Virus record (IMG/VR): IMGVR_UViG_3300011445_000046
Span: 1 to 37,759 of that record
Length of the DNA: 37,759 bases
From: a virus
Reading direction: 5' to 3' (one strand)
In this document: one piece after another, positions 20,000-26,526 of the stretch
Position numbering within the stretch: the first letter of the stretch is position 1
Layout of the letters: every line of letters starts with the position of its first letter
The notes under the pieces: generated by a model
Database searches by the model: none
Told to the model about the DNA's origin: nothing
What the model saw: the letters and a program-made list of their open reading frames with translations, nothing else
Position numbers and translations under genes: made by a program

Positions 20000-21642
20000 A
20001 GACTGTCAGGTTGCCCAGCGGTCAGAAAAAACTCGATCTTGAACAGATTCAGCACGAGTTGGCTTGGCGTCAGTGGTTTCCTGATGTGCAGTGGAATCCT
20101 GTTGGTGAGACTGACGATGAGGCTGTGGATCGTTTGGCTGATGCGTTTCATCTGTTTTGTTTAGAGAACATCATGGTCAAGTATCCTGGTCGGGGTATGG
20201 TGAGTTTCGATCTGCGTGAGGCGCAGATCGAAACGGTTCGGCACTGGTTGAAGCATCGCTATACGATCATTTTGAAGTCTCGTCAGGTGGGGTTCTCTAC
20301 GTTGGCGTCGGTGTTTGTGTTGTGGGCTGCGATCGGGTGGCCTGATCGTCATATCGTTTTGTTGTCGAAGGGGCAGCGTGAGGCCCGTAAGCTGCTACAG
20401 AAATCCAGGTATGCTTACAGGAAGATGCCTGAGTGGGTTGTTCAGCGTGGGCCAAGGTTGATCGATAAGACGTTGGAACGTATGACGTTCGATAATGAGT
20501 CGTTGGTTGAGTCGTTGCCGTCTAACTCTGATCCTGCCCGTGGTGAGTCGGTTTACCTGGTGGTTGTTGACGAATGGGCGTCGCTTCTGAATCAGGAGGA
20601 AGCGTGGTCGTCTATTGAGCCGATCACCGACATCGGTGGACATGTTGTTGGTTTGTCCACAGCGAAGGGTGAAGGTAACGATTTTCATCACCGTTGGACT
20701 GGCGCTGAGGCGGGAACAAACATTTTCAAGGGTTTGTTCATTCCGTGGTGGGCTGTCCCTGGCCGTGATGAGGCGTGGCATGCTGAGAAGGCTGCGAACA
20801 TGGAATACTGGCAGCTATGTCAGGAATATCCGTCGAACCCTGAAGAGGCGTTCATCGGTTCAGGTAACCCGTTCTTCGACTTGGATCGTCTGAGGGGCAT
20901 GGAGTTGAAAGACCCGATCCAGCGTATCGACATCAAACATATTGCGGGGTCACACAGATGGGAGAAATATGATGGAGCAGGAGATTTGTTGGTGTGGGAG
21001 GAACCACATGCGACAGGCAAATATGTCGTCGGAGCCGATGTCGCGATGGGATTGGAACACGGAGACTGGTCTGTCGCCTGGGTCATGGAAGCAACTTCAG
21101 GACGCCTTGTTGCTTGTTACCGATCTAAAATTGACCCCGACTTGTACGGATCGGAAATCCTTCCAGCGGTCGGATACTACTACAACCATGCTCTAGTGTG
21201 TGCCGAAGTGAACAACCACGGACTGACCACCCTGAAGGCGATGCAAAGGGCGGGCTACACCAGGTTGTATCGTAGGCGCACAGCGACTACTAGGCAGGAG
21301 GGCATCACGGAGTCTGTGGGGTTCCAGACGAATTATGCGAATAAGCCGAAGTTGATGGACTTTCTCGCAGAGTATCTCAGGTCGAATAATGTTCCGCACC
21401 GTGAAACGGTGTCGGAACTGAAGGGGTTTGTCAGGGATCAGGTGGGGGAACGCGTCAAGTTGCATGGTTCGCCGCATGATGACTTGGTGATGGCTTTGGC
21501 GTTTTGTGTGGAGGCACGGAAGTATGCGGTGGAGAATCAGGTGTTCCGTGTGAAGGATCATGATGTGCCTGGTTCTATCGCTTGGTGGTCCAAGCAACTA
21601 GAGGGCAAGGATAAGAAAAAGGGGTTGAAAGTTGGTATCTAG
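19969..21642 (+). CDS. terL: Terminase large subunit
   Basis: 557 residues from a GTG with GGGAGGG at 6 nt. Walker A-like K-S-R-Q-V-G-F-S-T at 103-111 (the variant P-loop usual in terminases), Walker B V-V-V-D-E-W-A at 198-204, a coupling L-S-T-A-K segment near 230, and an RNase H-like nuclease with G-A-D-V-A-M-G at 355-361 and a terminal S-P-H-D-D-L-V-M-A near 520. It pumps and cuts DNA into proheads. Length is normal for the family. Confidence 0.92.
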   Translation: MGDPKLGFQVKTVRLPSGQKKLDLEQIQHELAWRQWFPDVQWNPVGETDDEAVDRLADAFHLFCLENIMVKYPGRGMVSFDLREAQIETVRHWLKHRYTIILKSRQVGFSTLASVFVLWAAIGWPDRHIVLLSKGQREARKLLQKSRYAYRKMPEWVVQRGPRLIDKTLERMTFDNESLVESLPSNSDPARGESVYLVVVDEWASLLNQEEAWSSIEPITDIGGHVVGLSTAKGEGNDFHHRWTGAEAGTNIFKGLFIPWWAVPGRDEAWHAEKAANMEYWQLCQEYPSNPEEAFIGSGNPFFDLDRLRGMELKDPIQRIDIKHIAGSHRWEKYDGAGDLLVWEEPHATGKYVVGADVAMGLEHGDWSVAWVMEATSGRLVACYRSKIDPDLYGSEILPAVGYYYNHALVCAEVNNHGLTTLKAMQRAGYTRLYRRRTATTRQEGITESVGFQTNYANKPKLMDFLAEYLRSNNVPHRETVSELKGFVRDQVGERVKLHGSPHDDLVMALAFCVEARKYAVENQVFRVKDHDVPGSIAWWSKQLEGKDKKKGLKVGI

Positions 21643-21706
21643 AATTGTTTACTCTACCAGCGCAAACGGGCTTCCTGACACAGATATTGCAGTTAATAGG
21701 GAAACT

Positions 21707-21952
21707 ATGCAGTGTTGCACCGCCTGTGGTGAAGATCGCCCCACGTCAAAATTCAATAGCGAATCTCTGACACCAACCGTGTGTTTTCGCTGCAAGACCC
21801 GTTCCGTCGCTATCGGCGGCCACCTGGAAGGTGGCAAAGATTTCTTTCACAACACGACGGTAGCTGAGGGCCAGCGTAGAACCGTAGCCGAAGCTGCTGC
21901 TAATGGCATCGAGGCGATTCCTGTAAAGCAGAGTAATTACTATGGCTTCTAA
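21707..21952 (+). CDS. Small zinc-ribbon protein next to the portal gene
   Basis: 81 residues from the ATG at 21707 (AGGGA upstream); an upstream TTG at 21632 would add 25 residues. M-Q-C-C-T-A-C-G-E-D-R-P-T-S-K-F begins a CxxC ribbon completed by V-C-F-R-C-K. This N-terminal ribbon is like those preceding HNH/endonuclease VII domains, but no HNH motif follows; the rest is helical. Position between terL and the portal gene suggests a packaging accessory. It overlaps the portal start by 11 nt. Confidence 0.65.
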   Translation: MQCCTACGEDRPTSKFNSESLTPTVCFRCKTRSVAIGGHLEGGKDFFHNTTVAEGQRRTVAEAAANGIEAIPVKQSNYYGF

Positions 21953-23768
21953 CTTCGAAGTGACCTACGATGATGCCGATGGATACGGTCGTGGTTCGAA
22001 GCGTAAGGATGCGGCGAAAAAAAAGTTGACCCGCATCCATGATTCTGCGAAACTTCGCAAGGACAACAATTGGGATCGTAAGTGGTCTGAGTTCATTCAG
22101 ATTTACGCCAACAAGTACGAGTATGAGGCGTTGAACGATTACGAATATCAGGTTGCGCCAAACATGGCGTTCTCAACTGTGAACGTGATCGTTCCTTCTG
22201 TGGCTGTTCACAGCCCTAAGATTACGGTGACGGCGAAACAGGAGGAACAGGTTCCTGTTGCTGAGGTTGTTCAGGCTGTTGTGAACCATCAGTGGCAGCA
22301 GTGGAAGGTGCAAGCCGAAATCGTTCAGGCTGTCAAAGATTTTGTGATCATCGGTCACGGCTGGGTGAAGGTCACCTGGGAGACGAAGACTGAGGAAAAA
22401 GATTTGACTGTTCCCGAGTGGCAGGAGCAGGCGCAGGCTGCGTTGATGGAACGCCAGTCCGCAATCGAGCAGGGTCAGATCACTGAAGACGATCTTCCTT
22501 CTGTCGAGGAAACGGTGTCGGGGCTGCCAACGTCTAGGACTGTGATCACGAAAGACGCACCTTTTGTGCGTCGTGTTTCACCGTTCGACATGTTTGTTGA
22601 TCCTGACGCAACAGATATTGCGGATGCTAGGTGGGTTGCCCACAAACAGCTTGTCCCGATCGAGGAAGCCAGGGCCAACGAGGCGTGGAAGCCTGCCGTT
22701 AGGCGCAAGTTGAAGCCGACGACAAAATCGGATTCTCGCCCCGATGTTGAGGTTTACACCGAGAATGTTCAGTCTTCTCAGGAGTCAGGTTTTGTTGTTG
22801 TCTACGAATATTTCGATTTGATCAAGAACACGATCTGTGTTGTTGCCGAACAGTGTGACGATTTTCTACAGGACGAACAGCCGTCGCCATTTCATGGCGG
22901 CCACCCGTTCGTGTTTGTTGAGAACTATGCTGTGCCTGAAAGGTTTTACGGCATCGGTGACGTAGAAATGATCTATGGGCTTCAGGTTGAACTGGCTTTG
23001 ACCAGGACGGCTTTGGTTAATGACCGTAAGCATGGTCGTAGGATCAACTTGTATCGTTCGGCCGCCTTGGGTCCTGACGGTGTTGAAGACCTTGAGGCGG
23101 GCGAAGACAACGTGATGTTGGATGTGTTGGAAGATCGCCCCTTCACTGATGTTTTCGCCACTGTCCCGTACACTGGTTTGCCGCCCGACTGGTATGGTCA
23201 GTCGGAAATGATTCAGAACGACATCGATTTGGTTAGCGGTGTTTCCGAGTATGCCCGTGGTGCCATGCCCGAGATTCGGCGTACTGCCACTGAAGCTGGG
23301 TTGATTCAGGATGCTGCGAACGCCCGTTCATCTGACAAGTTGTATCGTGTCGAAATGATGATGTCGGGTGTTGCGGAACGAATGATCACACTATCCCAGC
23401 AGTATATGGATACCGCCGATGTTGCCCGTGTTGTGTCTGATGAGATGGTTGTGGCCTGGGTGCCCTATGATCGTGAGGCGATTCAGGGCGAGTTTGTGTT
23501 TGAGGTCGAGGCGGGGTCTACTCAGCCACAAAACGAATCCTTTAAGCGTCAGTCTGCTTTGCAGATGATGGATGCGTTGGGGCCGATGGTTGAGATTGGT
23601 GTTGTCAATCCTGTTATGCTGGCGGAACATGTTTTGCGTAACGGGTTCGGGATCAAGAACGCCCAGGAATGGATTTTGCGGCCCGCTCCGATGATGCCCG
23701 AAGACGGTGCCGTTCCCCCACCAGGGGTGGAACCTCCTGGTGGGGGCGGTCCGCCGCCACCAATGTAG
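21942..23768 (+). CDS. Portal protein
   Basis: 608 residues. Features of the P22-like portal class: a long N-terminal clip/stem, V-I-I-G-H-G-W-V-K-V-T-W, S-P-F-D-M-F-V-D-P-D-A, a repeated E-M-I-Y-G-L-Q-V-E-L central helix, and a Pro/Gly-rich end (PPPGVEPPGGGG). It forms the dodecameric ring at one vertex through which DNA enters and to which the adaptor (34231-34929) binds. The size and position after terL make the call secure. Confidence 0.85.
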   Translation: MASNFEVTYDDADGYGRGSKRKDAAKKKLTRIHDSAKLRKDNNWDRKWSEFIQIYANKYEYEALNDYEYQVAPNMAFSTVNVIVPSVAVHSPKITVTAKQEEQVPVAEVVQAVVNHQWQQWKVQAEIVQAVKDFVIIGHGWVKVTWETKTEEKDLTVPEWQEQAQAALMERQSAIEQGQITEDDLPSVEETVSGLPTSRTVITKDAPFVRRVSPFDMFVDPDATDIADARWVAHKQLVPIEEARANEAWKPAVRRKLKPTTKSDSRPDVEVYTENVQSSQESGFVVVYEYFDLIKNTICVVAEQCDDFLQDEQPSPFHGGHPFVFVENYAVPERFYGIGDVEMIYGLQVELALTRTALVNDRKHGRRINLYRSAALGPDGVEDLEAGEDNVMLDVLEDRPFTDVFATVPYTGLPPDWYGQSEMIQNDIDLVSGVSEYARGAMPEIRRTATEAGLIQDAANARSSDKLYRVEMMMSGVAERMITLSQQYMDTADVARVVSDEMVVAWVPYDREAIQGEFVFEVEAGSTQPQNESFKRQSALQMMDALGPMVEIGVVNPVMLAEHVLRNGFGIKNAQEWILRPAPMMPEDGAVPPPGVEPPGGGGPPPPM

Positions 23769-23769
23769 C

Positions 23770-23780
23770 TTTCTAAGAAA
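23770..23780. promoter_or_regulatory. Palindromic operator-like site upstream of the tRNA promoter
   Basis: Exact copy (CTTTCTAAGAAAG) immediately after the portal stop and 14 nt upstream of the -35 box. Confidence 0.7.
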
Positions 23781-23794
23781 GTTTCAAAAATTTG

Positions 23795-23823
23795 TTGACA
23801 TTGCGGTTGATGTCAACTATAAT
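23795..23823 (+). promoter_or_regulatory. Consensus sigma70 promoter for the tRNA array
   Basis: TTGACA (23795-23800), 17-nt spacer, TATAAT (23818-23823): a perfect consensus, 9 nt before the first tRNA. It is overlapped by the inverted repeat GTTGACAT-N8-ATGTCAAC (23794-23817), a likely operator. Confidence 0.9.
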
Positions 23824-23832
23824 ACGATTATT

Positions 23833-23906
23833 GCCTTCGCCCACGGATCATGGGTACCGACGCTACGAACGTTGGAAACAGGGTTCGACTCCTTGCGAGG
23901 GCGCCA
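23833..23906 (+). tRNA. tRNA-Arg (ACG)
   Basis: Acceptor GCCTTCG/CGAGGGC, anticodon loop CTACGAA, T-arm CAGGG-TTCGACT-CCTTG, encoded CCA. Confidence 0.8.
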
Positions 23907-23908
23907 GA

Positions 23909-23984
23909 CCGCTAGTGGCCCGACTGGACGGGCAACACCCCCCTAAGGTGTAGGATGGGAGTTCGAATCTCTCCTGGCGGACCA
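23909..23984 (+). tRNA. tRNA-Arg (CCT), C at position 33
   Basis: Acceptor CCGCTAG/CTGGCGG, stem ACACC/GGTGT with loop CCCCTAA, so position 33 is C instead of T. T-arm GGGAG-TTCGAAT-CTCTC, encoded CCA. Confidence 0.75.
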
Positions 23985-24004
23985 CCAGATTGTCGGCTGG
24001 TGTT

Positions 24005-24077
24005 TGATCCCATCGTTCAACGGTGAGGATGCGGGATTCTCAATCCCGTGATGCGGGTTCGATTCCCGCTGGGATCA
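24005..24077 (+). tRNA. tRNA-Glu (CTC)
   Basis: Acceptor GATCCCA/TGGGATC, anticodon arm CGGGA-TTCTCAA-TCCCG, T-arm GCGGG-TTCGATT-CCCGC. No encoded CCA. Confidence 0.85.
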
Positions 24078-24081
24078 CGCA

Positions 24082-24241
24082 CAAGGAATGCGGAGTAGCG
24101 TAAGCGGAGCTACCATCCCCGCCCGTGCAGCGGGGATGAGCCTCACAGCATGCAAGGTCGCCAGCTTTCTAGATAAGCTGTTAACGTACGGACTGAACAT
24201 GTGTGGGTGGGGGTCGCCAGGTCAATACTGGTCCATTCCTT
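24082..24241 (+). ncRNA. Structured tRNA-like RNA X1 (~160 nt)
   Basis: The ends pair over 9 bp (CAAGGAATG ... CATTCCTTG) like an acceptor. Inside are a D-arm-like GTAGC/GCTAC hairpin, a strong CATCCCCGC/GCGGGGATG hairpin with a 7-nt loop, a CAGCTT/AAGCTG hairpin and a T-arm-like GCCAG-GTCAATA-CTGGT before the 3' strand. It could be a tRNA carrying an insertion, or another RNA; no canonical T-loop. Confidence 0.35.
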
Positions 24242-24250
24242 GCAATTTTG

Positions 24251-24322
24251 GCCCACTGTCCCAACTGGCAGAGGAAACACATTCAAAACGTGTACGGTCA
24301 GGGTTCGAATCCCTGGTGGGCT
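24251..24322 (+). tRNA. tRNA-Leu (CAA), short variable arm
   Basis: Acceptor GCCCACT/GGTGGGC, loop TTCAAAA, T-arm CAGGG-TTCGAAT-CCCTG. The variable arm is short, unusual for Leu, so identity is less sure than the fold. Confidence 0.7.
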
Positions 24323-24323
24323 A

Positions 24324-24467
24324 CTTGTAGTGCGAAGCGGTAAGTCGCCCGTAAGGGGCGGCACCTTGTGGGACCGTTCCCCAACGTGTTTGACACGGGC
24401 GGGGCCAACCATGCGGGGTTCATGGCCCGTGTGCTGGCGCAGGTGCGAATCCTGCCCATTGCAACCA
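24324..24467 (+). ncRNA. Structured tRNA-like RNA X2 (~145 nt) with tRNA-like 3' end
   Basis: Ends pair as TTGTAGTG ... CATTGCAA. A classic D-arm (GCGA-AGCGGTAAG-TCGC) follows the 5' strand, and the 3' part is a T-arm GCAGG-TGCGAAT-CCTGC and an encoded CCA. Between lies an ACACGGGC/GCCCGTGT helix enclosing GGTTCATGG (possible CAT anticodon). It is about 65 nt too long for a tRNA. Confidence 0.4.
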
Positions 24468-24468
24468 T

Positions 24469-24540
24469 ACCCGACTAGTCTATTAGGTAAGACGCCTGGC
24501 TCTGAACCAGGAGTGCTGGGTTCGAATCCTGGGACGGGTG
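24469..24540 (+). tRNA. tRNA-Gln (CTG)
   Basis: Anticodon arm CCTGG-CTCTGAA-CCAGG, T-arm CTGGG-TTCGAAT-CCTGG, acceptor ACCCGAC/GACGGGT with one mismatch. Confidence 0.8.
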
Positions 24541-24541
24541 C

Positions 24542-24612
24542 TGCGGGTCGTCTGGTGACGGCTGGTGTCTCATAAGCACTAAGAACGGGTTCGTTTCCCG
24601 TACCCGCCTCCA
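24542..24612 (+). tRNA. tRNA-Met (CAT)
   Basis: Loop CTCATAA on stem GGTGT/GCACT, T-arm ACGGG-TTCGTTT-CCCGT, acceptor TGCGGGT/ACCCGCC with an unpaired first position (an initiator-like trait), encoded CCA. Elongator, initiator or Ile2 identity cannot be settled by eye. Confidence 0.75.
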
Positions 24613-24616
24613 TCTT

Positions 24617-24704
24617 GGAAGGGCAATCAGATTGGCGACTGAAACTGTCTTGAAAACAGCCGAGCTTAACGGCCTTGAGGGTTCGACTCCCTCTCCTTCC
24701 GCCA
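24617..24704 (+). tRNA. tRNA-Ser (TGA)
   Basis: Acceptor GGAAGGG/TCCTTCC, loop CTTGAAA, long variable arm as expected for Ser, T-arm GAGGG-TTCGACT-CCCTC, discriminator G and CCA. Confidence 0.9.
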
Positions 24705-24708
24705 TCGT

Positions 24709-24791
24709 GGAAAGTAAACCGATAGGTTCGGGAACGCTTGCTAAGCGGGTAGCGCCCTTGGCGTGAGGATCGTGCCCTCTGCTTTCCTCCA
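24709..24791 (+). tRNA. tRNA-Ser (GCT), divergent
   Basis: Acceptor GGAAAGT/GCTTTCC, loop TTGCTAA, long variable arm, but a weak anticodon stem and atypical T-loop ATCGTGC. CCA encoded. Confidence 0.65.
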
Positions 24792-24797
24792 TCGCAA

Positions 24798-24876
24798 TCC
24801 CCCTTTACCCCAACTGGCAGAGGGAGCAGTCTTAGAAACTGTGAATGTTCGAGTTCGAATCTCGGAGGGGGGACCA
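24798..24876 (+). tRNA. tRNA-Leu (TAG), short variable arm
   Basis: Acceptor TCCCCCT/AGGGGGG, loop CTTAGAA on GCAGT/ACTGT, T-arm TCGAG-TTCGAAT-CTCGG, encoded CCA whose last A begins the next ORF. Confidence 0.75.
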
Positions 24877-24947
24877 TGAATAGTGATACGATTGTCATTA
24901 TCATCCTCATCGCAATCCTGGTCATTTTGGCTGTTGCGTTGATCTAG
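24876..24947 (+). CDS. 23-residue membrane peptide wedged between two tRNAs
   Basis: The ATG uses the final A of the tRNA-Leu CCA, and the TAG stop shares its G with the first base of tRNA-Ile. The peptide starts MNSDTIVIIILIAILVI and ends LAVALI, a single hydrophobic helix with an acidic N-terminus. GGAGGGGGG, the tRNA acceptor strand, lies where a ribosome-binding site should be. The exact fit and hydrophobicity argue for a real microprotein. Confidence 0.6.
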   Translation: MNSDTIVIIILIAILVILAVALI

Positions 24948-25020
24948 CCAGTTAAGCCCACTGGTGGTGGGCGACACTCTGATAAGGTGTTTCAGGTACG
25001 TTCGATTCGTGCAACTGGTA
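24947..25020 (+). tRNA. tRNA-Ile (GAT)
   Basis: Acceptor GCCAGTT/AACTGGT, anticodon arm ACACT-CTGATAA-GGTGT, T-arm GTACG-TTCGATT-CGTGC. Confidence 0.85.
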
Positions 25021-25021
25021 C

Positions 25022-25090
25022 AAAGGGGTGCCGATACGGCCGTATCGGCTAGCCAGTGTAGCTGACTGGTGAAGGTTGCGCCCTGCCCCC
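25022..25090 (+). ncRNA. Cloverleaf-like RNA X3, degenerate tRNA-Ala (AGC)?
   Basis: GGGG/CCCC closing stem, a perfect 18-bp palindrome CCGATACGGCCGTATCGG where a D-arm would be, a CCAGT-GTAGCTG-ACTGG anticodon-like arm (AGC), and a very short AGG/CCT third arm without a T-loop. Confidence 0.4.
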
Positions 25091-25098
25091 AATCTCTT

Positions 25099-25175
25099 GT
25101 GCCCGTGGTGTTTAACGGCTAGCATGACTGCCTTCCAAGCAGACGGTCAGGGTTCAATTCCCTGTGGGCACTCCA
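25099..25175 (+). tRNA. tRNA-Gly (TCC)
   Basis: Acceptor GTGCCCG/TGGGCAC, loop CTTCCAA, T-arm CAGGG-TTCAATT-CCCTG, encoded CCA. Confidence 0.85.
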
Positions 25176-25179
25176 TCTA

Positions 25180-25251
25180 CCGTGTTACGGGGCTGGCGCT
25201 CCATACAGGTTTACACCCTGTCTACGAGAGGTTCGATCCCTCTAGCACGGA
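25180..25251 (+). tRNA. tRNA-Val (TAC)
   Basis: Acceptor CCGTGTT/AGCACGG, anticodon arm ACAGG-TTTACAC-CCTGT, T-arm AGAGG-TTCGATC-CCTCT. Confidence 0.85.
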
Positions 25252-25255
25252 CGTC

Positions 25256-25328
25256 CAGGAGTTTGGATGGCTGCGCCATCCTAAGGGGACGCCCTGTCCA
25301 CAGCATAGGTCAGTTGTGGAGCCTCCTG
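25256..25328 (+). ncRNA. Cloverleaf-like RNA X4
   Basis: Closing stem CAGGAG/CTCCTG around three hairpins: GGATGGC-TGC-GCCATCC, GGAC-GCCCT-GTCC and CCACA/TGTGG with a 12-nt loop. No anticodon or T-loop. Followed closely by TTTTT. Confidence 0.35.
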
Positions 25329-25334
25329 CTTTTT

Positions 25335-25402
25335 GGGGATGGTGCTGGGCACAGGCGAGGTTTGCACCCTGTCCGCCGTGGGTTCGACTCCCACCTTCTC
25401 CA
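25335..25402 (+). tRNA. tRNA-Ala (TGC), compact
   Basis: T-arm GTGGG-TTCGACT-CCCAC and loop TTTGCAC are clear; acceptor GGGGATG/CTTCTCC has one mismatch, and the anticodon and D stems are weak. The 5' end is uncertain (an alternative GTGGAG at 25316 also pairs). Confidence 0.6.
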
Positions 25403-25447
25403 CGTACTGCGGTGCCGCCCATAGTAGGTCTACGTTGCCGCAGACAA

Positions 25448-25521
25448 CAGAATGTAGCTTAGCTTGGTAAAGCGCCTGGTTTGGGACCAGGATACCGCAG
25501 GTTCGAATCCTGCCATTCTGA
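25448..25521 (+). tRNA. tRNA-Pro (TGG)
   Basis: Acceptor CAGAATG/CATTCTG, anticodon arm CCTGG-TTTGGGA-CCAGG, T-arm GCAGG-TTCGAAT-CCTGC. Confidence 0.9.
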
Positions 25522-25523
25522 CG

Positions 25524-25570
25524 GCCCCCTCTAGGGGCAAGACGTGAAATTCCCTCTAGGGTTTCACGCA
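25524..25570 (+). terminator. Two hairpins closing the first tRNA block
   Basis: GCCCC-TCTA-GGGGC (about 25525-25539) then CGTGAAA...TTTCACG with an inner CCC/GGG (about 25542-25570). A 12-bp palindrome CCGATATATCGG (25573-25584) follows before the next gene. Confidence 0.5.
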
Positions 25571-25607
25571 AACCGATATATCGGACTAACAGAAATAGGT
25601 GACCAAT

Positions 25608-25931
25608 ATGGCCGCAGGAGTAGCTCCAATCGGTTCCGCAAGGCTTATCGCCTTGACTGGTGCCGCAAACACACTATCGGGCAAGGCCGCCCCAGGGACC
25701 GTTATCACGGTTTCGCATGGATCAGCCACCACGTTGACTTTGCCTGAGTCAACAACTGTCAACTGGGAAATCGGAACCGTTTTCTTCGTTGTTCAGGCTG
25801 GCGCTGGTGCCGTAACTGTCGCTAAGACAGGTTCGGACACCTTCGTTGGTTCGGCCACAGTCGCCGCTGGCGACATCTTGATTCTCATTAAGACGACCGC
25901 TACCAACTGGTACGCAGGTTTGGCAGCCTGA
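25608..25931 (+). CDS. Small beta-rich virion-type protein within the tRNA array
   Basis: 107 residues starting MAAGVAPIGSARLIAL (an in-frame GTG at 25599 is possible). The sequence is a succession of Thr/Val/Ala-rich strands (TTLTLPESTTVNWEIGTVFFVVQAGAGAVTV), like small phage tail-fibre or decoration proteins. It is bracketed by terminator hairpins, so it is separately controlled from the tRNAs around it. A structural role is inferred from composition only. Confidence 0.65.
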   Translation: MAAGVAPIGSARLIALTGAANTLSGKAAPGTVITVSHGSATTLTLPESTTVNWEIGTVFFVVQAGAGAVTVAKTGSDTFVGSATVAAGDILILIKTTATNWYAGLAA

Positions 25932-25940
25932 TTTAAACCT

Positions 25941-25975
25941 GGCGGGGGTTGGGGCTTCGGCCCCGACTCCCCGCC
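25941..25975 (+). terminator. Strong terminator after the beta-rich gene
   Basis: GGCGGGG...CCCCGCC with an inner GGGGC-TTCG-GCCCC hairpin, followed by GTTTAA. Confidence 0.75.
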
Positions 25976-25981
25976 GTTTAA

Positions 25982-26058
25982 CCGTCGTAGGCCCTATGGA
26001 GGGCAAGGCGCTGTAAACGCCCCGCTTTGGCAAGGTGGTTCGATTCCATCACGACGGA
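25982..26058 (+). tRNA. tRNA-Tyr (GTA)
   Basis: Acceptor CCGTCGT/ACGACGG, loop CTGTAAA, T-arm GGTGG-TTCGATT-CCATC. Confidence 0.85.
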
Positions 26059-26063
26059 CCGAA

Positions 26064-26136
26064 GGTGACGTAGCTCAGTAGGTAGAGCGTCGGTCTGAAA
26101 AGCCGAGCGTCGAAGGTTCGATCCCTTCCGTTACCA
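26064..26136 (+). tRNA. tRNA-Phe (GAA)
   Basis: Acceptor GGTGACG/CGTTACC, anticodon arm TCGGT-CTGAAAA-GCCGA, T-arm GAAGG-TTCGATC-CCTTC. Confidence 0.92.
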
Positions 26137-26137
26137 C

Positions 26138-26211
26138 TGGCGGTGAGCATGACGACTATGCAGTTGGCTGCAACCCTTCTGAATTCGGTTTGACTCCGAA
26201 ACCGCCATCCA
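26138..26211 (+). tRNA. tRNA-Cys (GCA), weak anticodon stem
   Basis: Acceptor TGGCGGT/ACCGCCA, T-arm TTCGG-TTTGACT-CCGAA and encoded CCA are sound; loop CTGCAAC sits on a stem with two T-T mismatches. Confidence 0.7.
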
Positions 26212-26214
26212 TCT

Positions 26215-26289
26215 GGCAACATAGCTTAATTTGGTCAAAGCCCCTCCCTGTCACGGAGGCCGATGGCGGTTCGAATCCGCTTGTTGTCG
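26215..26289 (+). tRNA. tRNA-Asp (GTC)
   Basis: Acceptor GGCAACA/TGTTGTC, anticodon arm CCTCC-CTGTCAC-GGAGG, T-arm GGCGG-TTCGAAT-CCGCT. Confidence 0.9.
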
Positions 26290-26294
26290 CTCTA

Positions 26295-26368
26295 GGAGAG
26301 TTAGACTAACGGTTTAAGTCCCCAGTCCTTCAAACTGGCTGATACGGGTTCGAATCCCGTACTCTCTA
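26295..26368 (+). tRNA. tRNA-Glu (TTC), C at position 33
   Basis: Acceptor GGAGAGT/ACTCTCT, arm CCAGT-CCTTCAA-ACTGG, T-arm ACGGG-TTCGAAT-CCCGT. Position 33 is C. Confidence 0.75.
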
Positions 26369-26373
26369 CTCTT

Positions 26374-26450
26374 TCCCCTCTGGTGTCAATGGCTAACATT
26401 CACGGCTTTTAACCGAGGCGATACGGGTTCGAATCCTGTGGGGGGAACCA
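26374..26450 (+). tRNA. tRNA-Lys (TTT)
   Basis: Acceptor TCCCCTC/GGGGGGA, loop CTTTTAA, T-arm ACGGG-TTCGAAT-CCTGT, encoded CCA. Confidence 0.85.
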
Positions 26451-26452
26451 AT

Positions 26453-26526
26453 GTGGTTGTAGTGTCAAAGCAGCACAGCAGGTTGTGGCCCTGTTAGTCC
26501 AAGTGCGAGTCTTGGCGATCACCCCA
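26453..26526 (+). tRNA. tRNA-His (GTG)
   Basis: Acceptor GTGGTTG/CGATCAC, arm GCAGG-TTGTGGC-CCTGT, T-arm CCAAG-TGCGAGT-CTTGG, discriminator C as in His tRNAs, encoded CCA. Its last six bases are also the first six of tRNA-Trp. Confidence 0.75.

Noticed and set aside
24111-24138. Stem-loop with CCGTGCA loop as tRNA-His
   Set aside because: The stem is 9 bp, no T-arm follows, and a proper tRNA-His exists at 26453-26526.
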